Assembly: GCA_017560085.1 (NCBI GenBank)
Contig: JAFYPA010000126.1
Coordinates: forward strand, 1 to 52,155
Direction of reading: 5' to 3'
Source: Clostridia bacterium
GTDB taxonomy: Bacteria; Bacillota; Clostridia; Oscillospirales; CAG-382
DNA: 52,155 nt
Part shown: positions 25,763 through 34,672 of the stretch, piece by piece
Position numbering within the stretch: position 1 is the first letter of the stretch
How the letters are laid out: each line of letters begins with the position of its first letter
Made by a program: the position numbers and the translations under genes
The notes under the pieces: generated by a model
Database searches by the model: none
Told to the model about the DNA's origin: nothing
Seen by the model: only the letters and a program-made list of their open reading frames with translations

Positions 25763-27721
25763 TTATTTCATATTTTTAAGGTCAGCCTTTGCAAAATAGG
25801 TAATACGAAGATTTGTACATCCGTGAGGCACAAGCTCAAGGGGAAGCTTCTTTGTAACATACTGATACTGACCGTGGGGCTCGAATGTTCTTGCGGGATA
25901 AAGAGCGCAGAGATAGGGTGCCTTGTAGCAATGGGTGCGGAGCTTTATCATCGGATTTTCCCACGCATAGCCGTTCGGCTCGAGCTCCTCTATTTCAAAA
26001 TCCTCCGCCGTGAGATTTTCGTCAACGGCGATATTCCAGGTCATAAGCTCACGCCTTGCGAGTATTCTGTTTACGGGGTCAAGGTCGCCTATGTCCTTTA
26101 CAAGAGGATAAACGCTGTACCACGACCAGTCCTCGGAAAGTGCCGTCATGGGTCTTCCCGGGGCTTTTCGCCAGTCCTCGGGGATATGATAGGAGTAAAG
26201 GAGCGCGCCGTACTTGAAGGCTATCGGATATTTTGATGCTCCGTCGCTGTCGTCTACCTTTATTACCTTTACGCTCGCCTTGAATGCGATTTCAACGGTG
26301 TCACCGCACTTCCATTCTCTGTCGATGCTGATATAGCCGTTTTCCGAGAGCTCCGAGGGGATTTCCTCGCCGTTAAGCTTTAAGGTTACACCCTCGCTCC
26401 ATTGGGGAACTTTAAGATTCAGAGCGAATTTTTTGTTGCAGTTTATAACGAATTCGGAATTGTTTCTGAATGGATAAAGAGTTTTTTCCTCGATGGAGAT
26501 ATCCTTATAGTCAAGTGTACACGGACCGTATGCAACAACATAGACATTATCCGCTTCGTCACGGAGAAGCATACCTCTTACGAAATCGGGAACAATGGCA
26601 ACAGCATTTACGGGACAGCAGGATGTGGGATACACGGGTGCATACTGCTGTTGGTCTCCGTTTATGAGAGATGAATTGTGCGTGGCAAAAACCTGATTCG
26701 GAGCGGAAAGATAGGGAATGCACTTCTCGTCCTTCTTTCTCGCACCCTGCGCACCGTTGTAGAAAACCTCCTCCATATAGTCGCCGTATATGGAATTTCC
26801 CGTGATGTAGCTAAGTATAGAATAGGACTGATTCATAAATGTAAAACAGCAATATTCCGTTTCCATAGTACCGCCGACAGGACCGTTGTATTCAACGGAG
26901 GAAACCGCACCGCCGGTAAGCTGAATGCTGTGCGCTCTTGCTTTTCTTATGAGATTTTCGCCCGCCTTCAGGTAGTCCTCGTTACCTGTCACGGAATACA
27001 CAAGTGCGGGAAGCTTCGGCTTTGAGCCAAGTGCTCCTGCGTGCATTGTAAGATACATATAGTCATCGCTGAGCATTGACTTATAGGAAAGCTTGTAGTG
27101 GTCGTTTCTGCAGATAAAATCAAGGTAGTCCTCGCAGAATTTTATAAGTCGCTCGTCGCCCGTGTGGTAGTATGTAAGCACCATAGGCTCGATTATGGAC
27201 TGACCTGCGTATGTGGTCTTTTTGTCCCCTGCCCACTTGTCGCAGAACCAGAGCATACAGTTGTATACCGCATCAAGGACATCCTTTCTGCCCGTAGCCT
27301 CATAGAAGGCTATAAGACCTCGCATTCCGCAGGCTGTTCCCCAGGCGTTGTAGTCCTGATAGATGTTGTCCCCGGGAAGGTAGTATGTACCGAGATATCC
27401 GTCGGGCTGAATGTTTTTGAGTACCTTGTTGACCCAATCCTCGGCAACGGCAATCATTTCGGGGTCGTCAAGGGTGTAGGCGTGCTGAATGTAGCCTGCC
27501 CAGTAGTTACCGGAAATTTCAGCACCCCAGCCTGCCTGATTGTCGCCCTCCCACGCGGGAACGGGCTTTCTGTCTACAAAGGGATGGTAAATCATCTCCG
27601 GCTCGATTTCATAAAGGTGACCCGCCATACCGTCCTTGCCGATGAGCATCTGGTCTCGGAGGAAGCCCTTCGCACGGATTGAGCCGAGGGGGAATTTATC
27701 AAGCTTCTGGAATCTTTTCAT
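25763..27721 (-). CDS. GH127-type beta-L-arabinofuranosidase family protein
   Basis: 652 residues, full length for the family (DUF1680), without a signal peptide. It has an (alpha/alpha)6 barrel followed by beta domains. The Zn-thiolate catalytic site is recognisable: TEYCCF near residue 290 (Glu and Cys) and TSCCPVN near residue 367, whose Cys pair includes the nucleophile. IQPDGYLGTYY and NAWGTACGMRGLIAFYEATG are family landmarks. It would release L-arabinofuranose, or a related sugar, from oligosaccharides that have entered the cell. It is transcribed divergently from an AraC regulator, its likely controller. Confidence 0.87.
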   Translation of the reverse strand: MKRFQKLDKFPLGSIRAKGFLRDQMLIGKDGMAGHLYEIEPEMIYHPFVDRKPVPAWEGDNQAGWGAEISGNYWAGYIQHAYTLDDPEMIAVAEDWVNKVLKNIQPDGYLGTYYLPGDNIYQDYNAWGTACGMRGLIAFYEATGRKDVLDAVYNCMLWFCDKWAGDKKTTYAGQSIIEPMVLTYYHTGDERLIKFCEDYLDFICRNDHYKLSYKSMLSDDYMYLTMHAGALGSKPKLPALVYSVTGNEDYLKAGENLIRKARAHSIQLTGGAVSSVEYNGPVGGTMETEYCCFTFMNQSYSILSYITGNSIYGDYMEEVFYNGAQGARKKDEKCIPYLSAPNQVFATHNSSLINGDQQQYAPVYPTSCCPVNAVAIVPDFVRGMLLRDEADNVYVVAYGPCTLDYKDISIEEKTLYPFRNNSEFVINCNKKFALNLKVPQWSEGVTLKLNGEEIPSELSENGYISIDREWKCGDTVEIAFKASVKVIKVDDSDGASKYPIAFKYGALLYSYHIPEDWRKAPGRPMTALSEDWSWYSVYPLVKDIGDLDPVNRILARRELMTWNIAVDENLTAEDFEIEELEPNGYAWENPMIKLRTHCYKAPYLCALYPARTFEPHGQYQYVTKKLPLELVPHGCTNLRITYFAKADLKNMK

Positions 27722-27771
27722 ATCGGTTGCTCCTTTTTATTAAGGTATAAATGCCGTGTCCGTATAACCGC

Positions 27772-27800
27772 ATTATATAGTTGCAAGGCGAAAAAGTCAA
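27772..27800 (-). promoter_or_regulatory. Promoter of the GH127 gene
   Basis: On the minus strand TTGACT (27800-27795) and TATAAT (27777-27772) with a 17-bp spacer. Its upstream end is 20 bp from the -35 of the divergent regulator promoter. Confidence 0.8.
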
Positions 27801-27819
27801 TATAATTTCCCGATAAATA

Positions 27820-27848
27820 TGGACAAATCCGATATAATATGCTATAAT
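27820..27848 (+). promoter_or_regulatory. Promoter of the divergent AraC regulator
   Basis: TGGACA (27820-27825) and TATAAT (27843-27848) with a 17-bp spacer and an extended -10 TGC. Confidence 0.75.
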
Positions 27849-27888
27849 ACCCCTATATTTCGGCAAAAGATGTAAAAAGGTGATATTT

Positions 27889-28770
27889 ATGAGATTCTTT
27901 GAAATTCAGCCCGTAACGATTCCGACCTTCAAGTTTGCCTACAGCGTGGAAATCGGCAAATTCAGGCACAGCTTCAACCGTGTAAAGGATTTCCTTGAGC
28001 TTTGCGTGCTTGAAAGCGGAAGCATAGAGCAACGCCACGCCGACGGCAGAACAGAGCGAATATATCCAAAAATGTTTTCTCCTCTTTTCTGCACGGATAT
28101 CTGCACGGCTCTTTCGGTAGGTGAAGGCATAAACAGACATACAACTGTCGGAGTTGCCATGCAGTACACCTTCAAAAGGTACGATTCCGAATCGGAGTGT
28201 AATGTTGCAGACCTCAAGCGACGTATGAAGGAGAATTTTATTATACTTGTCCCCTATCACGAGGACATTTCCGAAATTTACGACAAGGCTATAAGCATAA
28301 TAAAGTCAATCGGCATAAGCCTTTCCTCCGAATCGCCCGCAGAAAAGGGGATGGCTCTGTCAAGGTATTTTGCCCTCACCTCGCTTCTTACCGATTTTGT
28401 TTTAAGACGGCTTGACGACGCACAGTCTGTGCTTCCGCCGTCCGAGGTGCTTTATGCTTCAAGGGCGGAGGGCTACATAAACGAAAACTATGCGAAAAGG
28501 CTCACGGTGGAGGACATTGCGGATTTCCTTGAGATTTCGTCCGGGTATCTTCAGCACATATTCAGACACGTTACGGGAATGACGGTTGTGGACTATATAA
28601 ATTCCTGCCGTGTCACAAATGCGATAAAGCTTATGCAGAGCAGAGGACTTTCGCTCAAGGAAGCATCACTCAATGTGGGCATAAGCGATCCCGCATATAT
28701 GAGCAGACTTTTCAGGAAGGTCACGGGGCTTTCCTGCCGTGAATATATGGGCAGAAAATTCAAGGAATAG
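27889..28770 (+). CDS. AraC-family transcriptional regulator
   Basis: 293 residues from the ATG at 27889 (AAAGGTG six bases upstream; GTG at 27880 overlaps that site). The N-terminal sensor part is about 170 residues. The C-terminal pair of helix-turn-helices is clear (TVEDIADFLEISSGYLQHIF; LKEASLNVGISDPAYMSRLF). It is divergent from the GH127 gene and likely controls it in response to a pentose. Confidence 0.9.
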   Translation: MRFFEIQPVTIPTFKFAYSVEIGKFRHSFNRVKDFLELCVLESGSIEQRHADGRTERIYPKMFSPLFCTDICTALSVGEGINRHTTVGVAMQYTFKRYDSESECNVADLKRRMKENFIILVPYHEDISEIYDKAISIIKSIGISLSSESPAEKGMALSRYFALTSLLTDFVLRRLDDAQSVLPPSEVLYASRAEGYINENYAKRLTVEDIADFLEISSGYLQHIFRHVTGMTVVDYINSCRVTNAIKLMQSRGLSLKEASLNVGISDPAYMSRLFRKVTGLSCREYMGRKFKE

Positions 28771-28798
28771 CAGAGCCTTCGCACTATGCACAATACAA

Positions 28799-28834
28799 AA
28801 AGACCGGGGATTTTACTCCTCGGTCTTGATTTTT
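28799..28834 (+). terminator. Terminator after the AraC regulator
   Basis: AAGACCGGGGA pairs with TCCTCGGTCTT except for one wobble, followed by GATTTTTATTTT. It also separates the converging T-box operon. Confidence 0.82.
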
Positions 28835-28837
28835 ATT

Positions 28838-31300
28838 TTATTTCTTCTTAAGTCCCAGAATCTCAGCAGATTCGTCTCTCATCTTGTACTTGAGAATCTT
28901 GCCCGCAGCATTCATCGGGAACTCGTTTACAAAGAGGAAGTATCTGGGAACCTTGTGGCGTGCAATGGATGCGTTACCGAATTCCTTCATTTCCTTTTCG
29001 TCTGCCGTTTCACCCTTGTGGAGAATTACCCACGCACAGCATTCCTCGCCGTAGGTTTCATCGGGAACACCGACAACCTGAACGTCACGGATTTTGGGAT
29101 TTGTGAGGTAGAATTCCTCGATTTCTCTCGGGTAGAGGTTTTCACCGCCACGGATAATCATATCCTTAAGACGACCCGTTACCTTGTAGTAGCCGTCCTC
29201 TGTCATACAGCAGATATCTCCCGAGTGGAGCCAGCCGTCCTTGTCTATTGCCTGCGCTGTAGCCTCGGGCATCTTGTAGTAGCCCTTCATAATGTTGAAG
29301 CCGCGCGCAACGAATTCACCGCTTTCTCCTGCGGGGAGCTCCTCGCCGGTTTCGGGATCGATAATCTTACATTCAACTCCGGGGAAGGGACTTCCTACGG
29401 TTTCGACTCTGTGGTCGATATCCTCGTTAACCTCGCCCATTGTACATCCGGGAGAAGCCTCGGTCTGACCATATACGGAGATGATTTCCTTCATATTCAT
29501 TTCGTCCGCCGCGCGACGCATAAGGTCTGCGGGACAGTTTGCACCCGCCATAATGCCCGTTCTCATATAGGAGAAATCGGTCTTTGCGAAGTCTGCGTGG
29601 TTGAACATTGCTATAAACATTGTGGGAACGCCGTTGAAGCAGGTGATATGCTCATCGTTTACGCAGGCAAGCGAGGACTTGGGCGAGAAGTAAGGAATGG
29701 GACAGAGCGTACCGCCGTGTGTCATCATAGATGTCATTGAAAGCACCATTCCGAAGCAGTGGAACATAGGAACCTGAATCATCATTCTGTCCGCTGTGGA
29801 AAGATCCATTCTGTCGCCGATGGTCTTACCGTTGTTTACGATGTTTCTGTGAGTAAGCATAACGCCCTTGGGGAAGCCCGTAGTACCTGACGTATACTGC
29901 ATATTACATACATCGTCAGCCTTGACAAGAGCCGCTCTTCTTCTTACCTCCTCACGGGGAACCATAGAGGAACGGGAGAGCATCTGCTCATAGGTGAGAC
30001 ATCCGGGCATAGAGAAGCCAACGGTTACGATATTGCGAAGGAAGGGAAGATTCTTGGAATAGAGAGGCTTTCCGGGAGTGAGAGTATCAAGCTCGGGGCA
30101 AAGCTCACGGACGATTTCCTTGTAGTTGATATCCTTGCAGTATTCAATCATAACGAGTGTATGAGTGTCGGACTGCTTGAGGAGGTATTCTATTTCGTGA
30201 ATCTTATATGCTGTGTTTACGGTTACAAGAACGGCACCGATCTTTGTTGTAGCCCAGAATGTAAGATACCATTCGGGAACGTTGGTAGCCCATACCGCAA
30301 CATGGTCGCCCGCCTTTACGCCGAGGGAGATAAGTGCAGCGGCACATTCGTCAACGTCACGGCGGAACTGGGCGTAGGTTCTTGTGTAGTCAAGTGTGGG
30401 GAACTTGAAGGCGTACTGGTCGGGGTACTTTTCAGCCATTGTGTCAAGCACGTCCGAGAATGTAGCATCAATTACCTCGTACTTGGGCCATACGAAGGTG
30501 CCTGTCTTTGCTCTGTTGTAGTAAACCTTGTCGTAGCTCTTCTTTTCTCTGCCGAGGGATGCGATGTAGTTTGCGAAGTGGGTAAGAACTATATCCGCAT
30601 CGTTGATTTCCTCATTCCACGCGGCACAGATATAGCCGTCGTAATTGAGGGATGAAAGAGCATTTATGAACTTCTCGACGGGGAGCTCACCCTCACCGAT
30701 GAGAACAGTCTTGCCGTCCTTCATGTCACCAAGACGAACATACTTTATATATGCGCCGAGGCTCTTTATTGTGGTTTCCGCACTTTCGCCCGCACCGAAG
30801 TATGTGCCTCTTACATTCCAGGAAGCACCGATAGCCGCGGAGGAGAAGTAGTTTATAATTTCAAGAATGTTTTCTGTTTCGGAAAGGTAGCCCACGGTCT
30901 CGAAAAGGATTTCGATGTCAGCCGATTCTGCCTTCTTCACGGCATCGCCGATTTTCTCAGCGAGCTTTTCCATGGGAATCTTATTTTCAAGACGGACAAT
31001 AACGCAGGGAACACCCGCATTTGCCGCCATATCAACATACTTTACAACGGTTTCCGCATTTGCCTCGTCTGTGTCGAGAGAGTAAGGATAGCAGAGTGCC
31101 GCAACCGCAAGACCTCTGTTGATGAGCTTTCTCTTGGAGTCGGCTGTTCTGTCACGGCGGAGAATGCTGTCGTAGTGGTCGTGGCGTTCCTTTATTGCGT
31201 CGTATATTTCAAATCCGGAGAAGCCGTAGTCATATGCATAACGGCAGGTGTCCAGAAATGTAGGACGGTTAACGTTTTTGGTGGAAAATACTATCTTCAT
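28838..31300 (-). CDS. Fusion: degenerate xylose isomerase-like TIM barrel + acyl-CoA synthetase
   Basis: 820 residues. Residues 1 to about 275 form an isomerase-type TIM barrel (VNRPTFLDTCRYAYDYGFSG; GEGELPVEKFINALSSLNYD). Only one usual metal ligand is obvious (Glu in ILFETVG); the expected His and final Glu read YVRLGD and ICAAWN. Residues from about 280 form a complete AMP-forming ligase: YTSGTTGFPKGVMLTH (P-loop), VYGQTEASPG, DGWLHSGDI, and VTGRLKDMIIRGGENLYP plus the C-terminal lysine in NAAGKILK. It would make an acyl-CoA from a medium- or branched-chain acid. It starts one base after the upstream gene's stop, within the same T-box-controlled transcript. The continuous frame shows no sign of a sequencing join. 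Confidence 0.88.
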   Translation of the reverse strand: MKIVFSTKNVNRPTFLDTCRYAYDYGFSGFEIYDAIKERHDHYDSILRRDRTADSKRKLINRGLAVAALCYPYSLDTDEANAETVVKYVDMAANAGVPCVIVRLENKIPMEKLAEKIGDAVKKAESADIEILFETVGYLSETENILEIINYFSSAAIGASWNVRGTYFGAGESAETTIKSLGAYIKYVRLGDMKDGKTVLIGEGELPVEKFINALSSLNYDGYICAAWNEEINDADIVLTHFANYIASLGREKKSYDKVYYNRAKTGTFVWPKYEVIDATFSDVLDTMAEKYPDQYAFKFPTLDYTRTYAQFRRDVDECAAALISLGVKAGDHVAVWATNVPEWYLTFWATTKIGAVLVTVNTAYKIHEIEYLLKQSDTHTLVMIEYCKDINYKEIVRELCPELDTLTPGKPLYSKNLPFLRNIVTVGFSMPGCLTYEQMLSRSSMVPREEVRRRAALVKADDVCNMQYTSGTTGFPKGVMLTHRNIVNNGKTIGDRMDLSTADRMMIQVPMFHCFGMVLSMTSMMTHGGTLCPIPYFSPKSSLACVNDEHITCFNGVPTMFIAMFNHADFAKTDFSYMRTGIMAGANCPADLMRRAADEMNMKEIISVYGQTEASPGCTMGEVNEDIDHRVETVGSPFPGVECKIIDPETGEELPAGESGEFVARGFNIMKGYYKMPEATAQAIDKDGWLHSGDICCMTEDGYYKVTGRLKDMIIRGGENLYPREIEEFYLTNPKIRDVQVVGVPDETYGEECCAWVILHKGETADEKEMKEFGNASIARHKVPRYFLFVNEFPMNAAGKILKYKMRDESAEILGLKKK

Positions 31301-31301
31301 A

Positions 31302-32687
31302 TCAGTTCTCCTCGAACACTATCTTGTTGAGTGCGTTGATGTATGCTCTGATGCTTGCCGCTACGATGTCTGCGGAAATACCGTTACCGGAGTAAAGCTT
31401 ACCGTTCGAGCGGAGTCTTACAAGTGCAGAGCCGAGAGCCTCCTTGCCCTCTGTTACGGACTGCACCTGGAAATCGTCAAGCTCGTAGTGGTGACCGATG
31501 CACTGCTCGATTGCACGGAATGCGGAGTCGATAGGACCGTCGCCGATGCTTACACCGCTCATAATTTCGTCACCGACCTTGAGTGTTACCTGTGACATAG
31601 AGCTTGAAACATTGCTGCTGCTTGTTGTATAGCTTTCAAGGTGATATGTGGAGGGAGCCTGCATAGCGGAGCTTGCGATAAGTGCCTCAAGCTCCTTCGC
31701 TCCGATGGTGTCCTTCTTTTCGCATACCTGCATTACAGCCTTGTATACGTTTCCGCAGTCGGAATCGGAAAGCTCGTAGCCGAGAACGCCCGCCGCAGAG
31801 GAAACATCTGCAATTGTGCTTTCGGAGTCGAGAAGAATCTTCTTCTTTTCGCTGATGTTGCTTTCAGCCTCATAAGCCTCGTGGCTTACCTTTGTGAGCA
31901 TATCGTCAATGCTTGCGTGAATCTTTGTGTTGTTAAGACCTGTCTGTGCGCCGATCTTGGAGCAAGCCGCAATTGCATCCGCAAGCTCGCCCGTGAGAAG
32001 CGCATCCTTGCCCGCCATTGCACACTTGATGCCGTCAGCACCGCTTCTGATTGCGGCAACAGCACACGCAACAGCCATATTAACCTTATCGGAAACCTGA
32101 ACGAACACGGGAATATTAACCGCATTCTTTGCCTTTTCAGTAAATACCGCAATTTCCTCGGGAAGAAAAGCACCTGCATCGTCGCATACTGTTACAACGG
32201 TAGCACCGTTTTCCTCTGCCACCTTGAGAGCCGCTGTGAAGAAATCGTCGTCCGCACGGGTAGCATCCAGAGCGGAGAATTCAACGTCCTCGCAAAGCTC
32301 CTTTGCCGCCTTTACAAGCTCGCCGATTTTTGCAAGCATCTTTTCTGCCTTTATATGATAGGTATATTCCATCTGAACAGTGGATATGGGAAGCTCAATC
32401 TGAAGTCTGGGCTTCTTTGCGTCCTTGATGCATTCCCACGCATTTGCGATATCCTGTGCGCTTGCGCCTGCGGGAATTGCGATAACTGCGTTTTCCACAT
32501 TCTTTGCGATTGTCTTGTATACGATTGCATCCTCACGGAAATTCTTTACGGGTGCAAGCTCGATTGCATCTGCACCGATAGAGTCTGCACAAGCCGCAAC
32601 GGCTGTCTTTTCACGGAATAAAAGGGCAACGTCTCTTGCCTCGGAAAGCTTCTTAAGTGTAATGTCTGCGGTAAAGATGGTTTTCAT
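31302..32687 (-). CDS. Isopropylmalate synthase-like pseudoenzyme with LeuA regulatory domain
   Basis: 461 residues from the ATG at 32687 (AAAGGGG upstream); the frame is open further upstream only because it reads through the T-box leader. The middle follows LeuA closely (ELPISTVQMEYTYHIKAEKM, CEDVEFSALDATRADDDFF, CDDAGAFLPEE). The C-terminal 115 residues look like the LeuA allosteric domain. The active site is gone: the opening D-x-T-L-R-D-G is TADITLKKLSEA, the metal-binding H-x-H-N-D reads VFVQVSDKVN, and the GxGERAGN loop is AMAGKDALL. It cannot work as a normal synthase. A regulatory or scaffold role for the partner ligase is an inference. Confidence 0.85.
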   Translation of the reverse strand: MKTIFTADITLKKLSEARDVALLFREKTAVAACADSIGADAIELAPVKNFREDAIVYKTIAKNVENAVIAIPAGASAQDIANAWECIKDAKKPRLQIELPISTVQMEYTYHIKAEKMLAKIGELVKAAKELCEDVEFSALDATRADDDFFTAALKVAEENGATVVTVCDDAGAFLPEEIAVFTEKAKNAVNIPVFVQVSDKVNMAVACAVAAIRSGADGIKCAMAGKDALLTGELADAIAACSKIGAQTGLNNTKIHASIDDMLTKVSHEAYEAESNISEKKKILLDSESTIADVSSAAGVLGYELSDSDCGNVYKAVMQVCEKKDTIGAKELEALIASSAMQAPSTYHLESYTTSSSNVSSSMSQVTLKVGDEIMSGVSIGDGPIDSAFRAIEQCIGHHYELDDFQVQSVTEGKEALGSALVRLRSNGKLYSGNGISADIVAASIRAYINALNKIVFEEN

Positions 32688-32730
32688 TTTTGTAACCCCT
32701 TTCAAAATATAGAAATTCTTTTCATATAAC

Positions 32731-33014
32731 AAAAAACGTCTCCGCCTCTTGTTACTGCAAAGAGACGAAAACGTAGCATAAAATCTGTAGTTTCCGCGGT
32801 ACCACTCTTTTTCACCCCATATATCGGGATGCACTTTCGGATGCCGTCACATCCTGCTCTGTTACGGGAGTACCCGTCTGCCCCTACTCTTATTTCACGG
32901 CAGCCGCTCTGCGGTGAGTTCGGCAAATACTCTCCGATGTCTTGCACCAACCGACATCTCTCTATGTGGAAAGCTGTTTACTTACTGTTCCGCTTCATTG
33001 CGTTGTCTAATCAT
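32731..33014 (-). promoter_or_regulatory. T-box riboswitch, leucine type, with terminator
   Basis: On the minus strand the leader holds a Stem I with AGTAAGTAAACAGC and GAGAG motifs, and the specifier context GAACTCACC; CTC at 32918-32916 reads as leucine. The T-box core is AGAGTGGTACCGCGG (32808-32794), and its TGGT bulge fits the ACCA end expected of tRNA-Leu. The terminator pairs CGTCTC (32767-32762) with GAGACG (32742-32737), followed by six Ts. Uncharged tRNA would open expression of the two downstream genes. Confidence 0.9.
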
Positions 33015-33020
33015 AGATTG

Positions 33021-33049
33021 AGTATAGCATATCTTTTTTTGTCTGTCAA
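33021..33049 (-). promoter_or_regulatory. Promoter of the T-box operon
   Basis: On the minus strand consensus TTGACA (33049-33044) and TATACT (33026-33021) with a 17-bp spacer, just upstream of the T-box leader. Confidence 0.85.
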
Positions 33050-33172
33050 GGGGAATTATTTATTTTTGGCATTTTGCCAATTCGGGCGGTGCGAAAAAAA
33101 GTCTTGTTTGACAATTTGCACAACGCAGAAAAAATATTCGCCCGTGCAAGGACACAAAATTCATTTTTCTTT

Positions 33173-33213
33173 GTAACTCGGTTACGGAAAAAGCCACATT
33201 TATATGCTATAAT
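33173..33213 (+). promoter_or_regulatory. Promoter of bcp with a palindrome
   Basis: An extended -10 (TGCTATAAT, TATAAT at 33208-33213) has no good -35. A perfect palindrome GTAACTCGGTTAC (33173-33185) covers the -35 position and may bind a regulator. Confidence 0.5.
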
Positions 33214-33255
33214 AAGCACACAAAATAAGAAAACAACATTCGGAGGAACAATAAA

Positions 33256-33708
33256 ATGATAGAAATCGGCAAAAAAGCACCTGACTTTACACTTTCCGAC
33301 AAGGACGGCAACAGCGTATCCCTTTCGGATTTTCTCGGCAAGAAGGTAGTTCTTTACTTCTACCCCAAGGACAATACAAGCGGATGCACAAAGCAGGCGT
33401 GTGCCTTTGCTTCGCTCTACAATGAATACAAAAAGAAAGGCGTCGAAGTTATCGGCATCAGCCGTGACAGCGTGGCGTCCCATGTGAAATTTGCACAGAA
33501 ATACGAGCTTCCCTTTGTGCTTCTTTCCGATCCCGAGCTTACTGCTATAAACGCATACGGCGTATGGCAGGAAAAGAAGATGTGCGGCAAGGTCGGAATG
33601 GGCGTTGTGCGTACGACCTTCATTATCGACGAGGAGGGCAACATCTCGAAAATTTTACCCAAGGTTAAGCCCGACACCAACGCTGAGGAAGTTCTCGCAA
33701 TGCTTTAA
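33256..33708 (+). CDS. bcp: Peroxiredoxin Bcp (thiol peroxidase)
   Basis: 150 residues, typical size. The motif FYPKDNTSGCTKQACAF carries the peroxidatic Cys44 and a resolving Cys49, as in atypical 2-Cys Bcp/PrxQ enzymes. VVRTTFIIDEEG is the conserved Arg region. It reduces hydroperoxides using thioredoxin and protects this anaerobe from oxygen by-products. Single gene; CGGAGGA precedes the ATG. Confidence 0.95.
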   Translation: MIEIGKKAPDFTLSDKDGNSVSLSDFLGKKVVLYFYPKDNTSGCTKQACAFASLYNEYKKKGVEVIGISRDSVASHVKFAQKYELPFVLLSDPELTAINAYGVWQEKKMCGKVGMGVVRTTFIIDEEGNISKILPKVKPDTNAEEVLAML

Positions 33709-33742
33709 AGGCAAAAATGATATTTTAATATACCCTCCCAAA

Positions 33743-33790
33743 AAAGGCTGCGCTATACCGACAAGGTGTACCGCGGCTTTGCTTTTCCTC
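33743..33790 (+). terminator. Terminator after bcp
   Basis: AAAGGCTGCG...ACC and GGT...CCGCGGCTTT form an imperfect stem with wobble pairs, followed by GCTTTTCCTC. Confidence 0.55.
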
Positions 33791-33823
33791 TTGTAAATTA
33801 AGTTTGAATTCGGGAAAATACTG

Positions 33824-33852
33824 TTGATTTTTCCGACTTTCTCTGCTATAAT
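33824..33852 (+). promoter_or_regulatory. Promoter of the YczE-like gene
   Basis: TTGATT (33824-33829) and TATAAT (33847-33852) with a 17-bp spacer and an extended TGC. Confidence 0.75.
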
Positions 33853-33887
33853 ACCGCTGTTGTGCAAAAAACAAACTCGGAGGACTT

Positions 33888-34568
33888 ATGAAAAAGAAAA
33901 TATTTTATACCGAATACGCCTACGCAATAGGGCTTATACTTCTTGCGCTTTCCACATCTCTTATGGTGCTTGCGGATTTCGGGGTATCCATGGTGGTAGC
34001 ACCGGCATACATTCTGCACCTGAAGGTATCGCAGTATCTGCCCTTCTTCAGCTTCGGAATGGCGGAATACACCTTTCAGGCAATTCTTCTTATTTTTATG
34101 ATACTGATTTTAAAACGTGCAAAGCTCTCCTATCTTTTCTCCTTTGTGACGGCGGTGATATACGGCTTTCTTCTTGACGGAATAACATTGCTTGTTGCGT
34201 ATCTCCCCTCCGAGGGCTTTATCGCAAGAGTCATACTTTACGTTGTGGGAATGCTCATCTGTTCATTCAGCATTGCGCTTCTCTTTCGCACCTACATATC
34301 TCCCGAGGTATACGAAATGTTCGTGAAGGAGGTTTCGGCAAAGCTCGGAATGGAGATTTCAAAATTCAAGACGATATACGACTGTGTAAGCTGTCTTATT
34401 TCGATAATAATGTCCTTCGCCTTTTTCGGATTGTTTGTTTTCAAGGGGGTACAGCTCGGAACTGTAATATGCGCTCTTGTGAACGGAAGCATTATCGGAG
34501 CATTTTCGAAAATACTGGACAAGAATTTTGAGTTCAAGGATAAGTTCGGGCTTGCGAAGTATTTTTAA
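33888..34568 (+). CDS. YczE/YitT-type integral membrane protein
   Basis: 226 residues with five or six hydrophobic segments. LALSTSLMVLADFGVSMVVA near the N-terminus and GVQLGTVICALVNGSIIGAF near the C-terminus fit the YczE/DUF6198 type membrane proteins. The substrate, if it transports anything, is unknown. Single gene with its own promoter and terminator; CGGAGGA before the ATG. Confidence 0.7.
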   Translation: MKKKIFYTEYAYAIGLILLALSTSLMVLADFGVSMVVAPAYILHLKVSQYLPFFSFGMAEYTFQAILLIFMILILKRAKLSYLFSFVTAVIYGFLLDGITLLVAYLPSEGFIARVILYVVGMLICSFSIALLFRTYISPEVYEMFVKEVSAKLGMEISKFKTIYDCVSCLISIIMSFAFFGLFVFKGVQLGTVICALVNGSIIGAFSKILDKNFEFKDKFGLAKYF

Positions 34569-34580
34569 TCCAAAATAATT

Positions 34581-34610
34581 ATACCGCCTTTTTGTGGGGC
34601 GGTATTTTTG
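34581..34610 (+). terminator. Terminator after the YczE-like gene
   Basis: ATACCGCC (34581-34588) and GGCGGTAT (34598-34605), followed by TTTTG. Confidence 0.85.
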
Positions 34611-34672
34611 TTGTTATATACCGTAGTTAAAGGAATTTCGTTGAATTCAAGATAGGTTAAGCTCCTGTTGCA

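Noticed and set aside
32688..32834. N-terminal extension of the pseudo-isopropylmalate synthase
   Set aside because: The 49 extra codons read through the T-box core and terminator; the ATG at 32687 has its own ribosome site and aligns with the LeuA N-terminus.
33107..33128. Third Rex-like site (TTGTTTGACAATTTGCACAA) near bcp
   Set aside because: The half-sites are six bases apart instead of four and do not form the expected palindrome.
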